From assembly GCA_023254055.1 (NCBI GenBank), contig JALQYN010000041.1, positions 1 through 64,000 of the forward strand: DNA of 64,000 bases, in the 5' to 3' direction. Made by a program: the position numbers and the translations under genes. Every line of letters begins with the position of its first letter. The stretch's first letter is position 1. This DNA comes from Polaribacter sp. GTDB taxonomy: Bacteria; Bacteroidota; Bacteroidia; Flavobacteriales; Flavobacteriaceae. Positions 62,008-64,000 of this stretch are shown one piece after another. The notes beneath the pieces were generated by a model. It saw nothing but the letters and a program-made list of their open reading frames with translations, ran no database searches and was not told the DNA's origin.

Positions 62008-62928
62008 TTAAAAAGTTCCCCAACTCTTCAATTCTTCTTTGCTCCATAAATAAGGGAAAAATATACGACGTTGGTATTTAGGATGCATGTATTTACGCCA
62101 ATTACTTCCGCCAGTTGCTTCAATGTCTTTATCTCCACCACCTAAATATTTTCCTGCAGCGTCATAGTGCGCTAATACCCATTTTACATTAACAGTATAA
62201 TCGTAATGACGCATTGCTTTGATCAATTCTGGGTTTTTTTGAACATCTTCTGGAAGTTGTTTGAATTTTTTAGACAAATTACATTCGTTGTAATCTTCCA
62301 TAAAATCAATAAAATCTCCCATGTATTTTTTTTCAAACAATTTTATCAAAATAGATTTTTCTCCTGTTTGATGGTTTTTTCCAGCCGCCTGCCAATACAA
62401 ATGTTCAAAAGCATTTCTAAAAGAGGAGTTCCTATCAATGGTATCTCTGTAGCGTGCGTCAATTAGGTTGATTAACTCTGTGGATGCAAATTCGATTTTT
62501 CTGTACTGCGCACTTTGAAATCCACTTGCAGGAGCTAATGTGTTTCTAAACTTAAGATACTGTTCAACATCCATTCCTTCTCCCATCACGCTAAATGAAC
62601 TACAAAGCATGTCAAAATACCTGCTAATTCTCATTAAATGTTTTGAGAATTTTTCTGCAGTAATTGGCTCTTTGGATAACGATATTTGATCAATTTCCCA
62701 CAAAATCATTTTAAACAACAGCTCGTTTACTTGATGATACATGATGAAAACCATTTCATCTTTTTCTGTGGTTCTCGGAATTTGCAATCCTAATAAAGCA
62801 TCAGTTTGAATATAATCCCAATAGGTTATAGGCGTGCTGTGCAATAATCCTTCTAGCATGGTTTCTAGAGGAACACCTAGCTTTTGGTATTTTTCTTCTA
62901 TGGCTTTTAATAATTCTTTTTTATCCAT
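62008..62928 (-). CDS. kynA: Tryptophan 2,3-dioxygenase
   Basis: Heme dioxygenase that opens tryptophan to N-formylkynurenine. FIMYHQVNELLFKMILWEI (about 61-79) carries the substrate-binding His region; SGFQSAQYRKIEF (about 134-146) and VNVKWVLAHYDAAGKYLGGG (about 252-271, proximal heme His expected near WVLAHY) are conserved. The 306-aa length is normal. Downstream of hppD but separated by a terminator, so aromatic amino acid degradation genes are clustered here. Confidence 0.94.
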   Translation of the reverse strand: MDKKELLKAIEEKYQKLGVPLETMLEGLLHSTPITYWDYIQTDALLGLQIPRTTEKDEMVFIMYHQVNELLFKMILWEIDQISLSKEPITAEKFSKHLMRISRYFDMLCSSFSVMGEGMDVEQYLKFRNTLAPASGFQSAQYRKIEFASTELINLIDARYRDTIDRNSSFRNAFEHLYWQAAGKNHQTGEKSILIKLFEKKYMGDFIDFMEDYNECNLSKKFKQLPEDVQKNPELIKAMRHYDYTVNVKWVLAHYDAAGKYLGGGDKDIEATGGSNWRKYMHPKYQRRIFFPYLWSKEELKSWGTF

Positions 62929-62935
62929 TGTAAAA

Positions 62936-62964
62936 AAAGAACCAAGAGTTATTCTTGGTTCTTT
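62936..62964 (-). terminator. Terminator after hppD
   Basis: AAAGAACCAAGA-GTTAT-TCTTGGTTCTTT, 12-bp perfect stem with T-tract on the minus strand, between hppD and the dioxygenase gene. Confidence 0.9.
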
Positions 62965-62975
62965 TGTGATTTAAG

Positions 62976-64000
62976 TTATAAAGTACCGCGATTTGCTTGT
63001 TCTCTTTCGATAGATTCGAACAATGCTTTGAAATTACCAGCTCCAAAACCACGAGCTCCCATTCTTTGAATGATTTCAAAAAATAACGTTGGTCTGTCTT
63101 CTACAGGTTTTGTAAAGATCTGTAATAAATACCCTTCTTCATCAGCATCAATCATAATCGATAATTTTTGCAATTCGCCAATATCTTCTTTCATCATATC
63201 GCGATGTTCTCCCAATCTATTAGGGATGTCATCATAATAAGCTTGTGGAGGAGGAGGAAGAAATTCTACACCACGTGCTTTTAATTGACTAACAGTTGTA
63301 ATGATATCATCTGTTGCAACTGCAATATGTTGCACCCCAGAGCCTTCATAAAAATCTAAATACTCTTCAATTTGAGATTTTTTTGCTGCTTTTGCAGGTT
63401 CGTTAATTGGAAATTTAATTCTTCCGTTTCCGTTAGACATTACTTTACTCATCAATGCAGAATATTCTGTATGAATTTGTTTGTCATCAAATGATAAAAA
63501 GTTTTCGAATCCCATAACATCTTCATACCATTTTACCCAAACATCCATTTGATTCCAACCAACATTTCCAACCATATGGTCAATATATTTTAAACCAACA
63601 GAAGTTGGATTGTAATCGGATTCCCACTTTCTAAAGCCAGGCATAAATTTACCTTTGTAGTTTTTACGTTCTACAAACATATGAACGGTTTCACCATAAG
63701 TATAGATTCCGGCTTTTACAATTTCTCCATGCTCATCGGTTTCAACAGTAGGTTCTAAATACGATTTTGCTCCACGCTTTGTAGTCTCTTCGTAAGCACT
63801 TCTAGCATCATCTACCCAAAGCGCAATTACTTTAACACCGTCTCCATGTTTTACAATATGATCGTTAATTGGCGATTTGCTATTTAATGGGGTTGTTAAT
63901 ATCAAACGGATTTTGTCTTGTACCAAGACATAACTAACAGAATCTTTTGAACCTGTTTCTAATCCTTTATATGCTAGTGATTGAAAACCAAAAGCGGTTT
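62976..64000 (-). CDS. hppD: 4-hydroxyphenylpyruvate dioxygenase (5' part outside window)
   Basis: Non-heme Fe(II) enzyme that makes homogentisate in tyrosine degradation. The track ORF starts at an internal TTG; the frame stays open to the window end and reads TAFGFQSLAYKGLETGSKDS upstream, matching the HPPD N-terminal region, so the gene is partial. Iron ligands are expected in YIDHMVGNV, VQHIAVATDDI (His) and TLFFEIIQRMG (Glu). The visible part is about 341 aa of a likely 385. Confidence 0.94.
   Translation of the reverse strand, partial: TAFGFQSLAYKGLETGSKDSVSYVLVQDKIRLILTTPLNSKSPINDHIVKHGDGVKVIALWVDDARSAYEETTKRGAKSYLEPTVETDEHGEIVKAGIYTYGETVHMFVERKNYKGKFMPGFRKWESDYNPTSVGLKYIDHMVGNVGWNQMDVWVKWYEDVMGFENFLSFDDKQIHTEYSALMSKVMSNGNGRIKFPINEPAKAAKKSQIEEYLDFYEGSGVQHIAVATDDIITTVSQLKARGVEFLPPPPQAYYDDIPNRLGEHRDMMKEDIGELQKLSIMIDADEEGYLLQIFTKPVEDRPTLFFEIIQRMGARGFGAGNFKALFESIEREQANRGTL

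Overview
The window is a low-GC bacterial chromosome segment from a member of the Bacteroidota, most likely a marine Flavobacteriaceae close to Polaribacter or Tenacibaculum (genus inferred from gene content only). The signs are a Bacteroidetes-type argF', a complete Bat (MoxR/VWA/TPR) operon, GLPGLI proteins, SusC-like TonB-dependent receptors with a carboxypeptidase-regulatory N-terminus, TAnnTTTG promoter boxes, and few Shine-Dalgarno sequences. No phage, IS element, CRISPR array or rRNA was seen. One tRNA-Leu(CAA) is present.

Layout. 1-4.2 kb: distal arginine operon (argF', argB, an M20 deacylase, argH). 4.3-8.6 kb: leuA-leuC-leuD-leuB on the opposite strand, sharing a bidirectional terminator with argH. 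8.7-17 kb: housekeeping genes (a 520-aa protein of unknown function, metG, LD-carboxypeptidase, YraN, a TlpA-like thioredoxin, an SDR, CvpA). 17-19.6 kb: SulP transporter plus beta-carbonic anhydrase, a probable bicarbonate module. 20-28.4 kb: MoxR, DUF58, a BatD-like protein, BatA, BatB, BatC, BatD and BatE. 28.5-34.3 kb is the accessory island: an outer-membrane receptor, two tandem copies of a cassette (small secreted CX31C protein plus GLPGLI protein) with duplicated upstream regions, and an XRE regulator. 34.4-43.3 kb: lpxH, a C-terminal processing protease, dCMP deaminase, a HupE/UreJ-like protein, a GH109-type oxidoreductase-fold protein, a Cys/Met PLP enzyme, NhaC, galK and tRNA-Leu. 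43.5-52 kb: prs-rplY, pth, queD preceded by a 31-aa membrane protein missing from the ORF track, enoyl-CoA hydratase, MATE, USP and an AddB-like nuclease. 52-64 kb: omega-amidase-type nitrilase, acyl-ACP desaturase with PlsC, a second TonB-dependent receptor, pgi, an M23 lipoprotein, a DUF3108 protein, tryptophan 2,3-dioxygenase and the 3' part of hppD, which runs off the window.

Most of the window is ordinary core genome. The strongest candidate for something undescribed is the tandem cassette at about 31.2-33.9 kb. Both small proteins keep two cysteines exactly 31 residues apart, each is followed by a GLPGLI protein, both upstream regions carry the same two dyads with identical spacing, and the set ends in a TonB-dependent-receptor-like barrel separated by 5 bp. 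A secreted peptide or periplasmic assembly system is an inference. No function is demonstrated from sequence.
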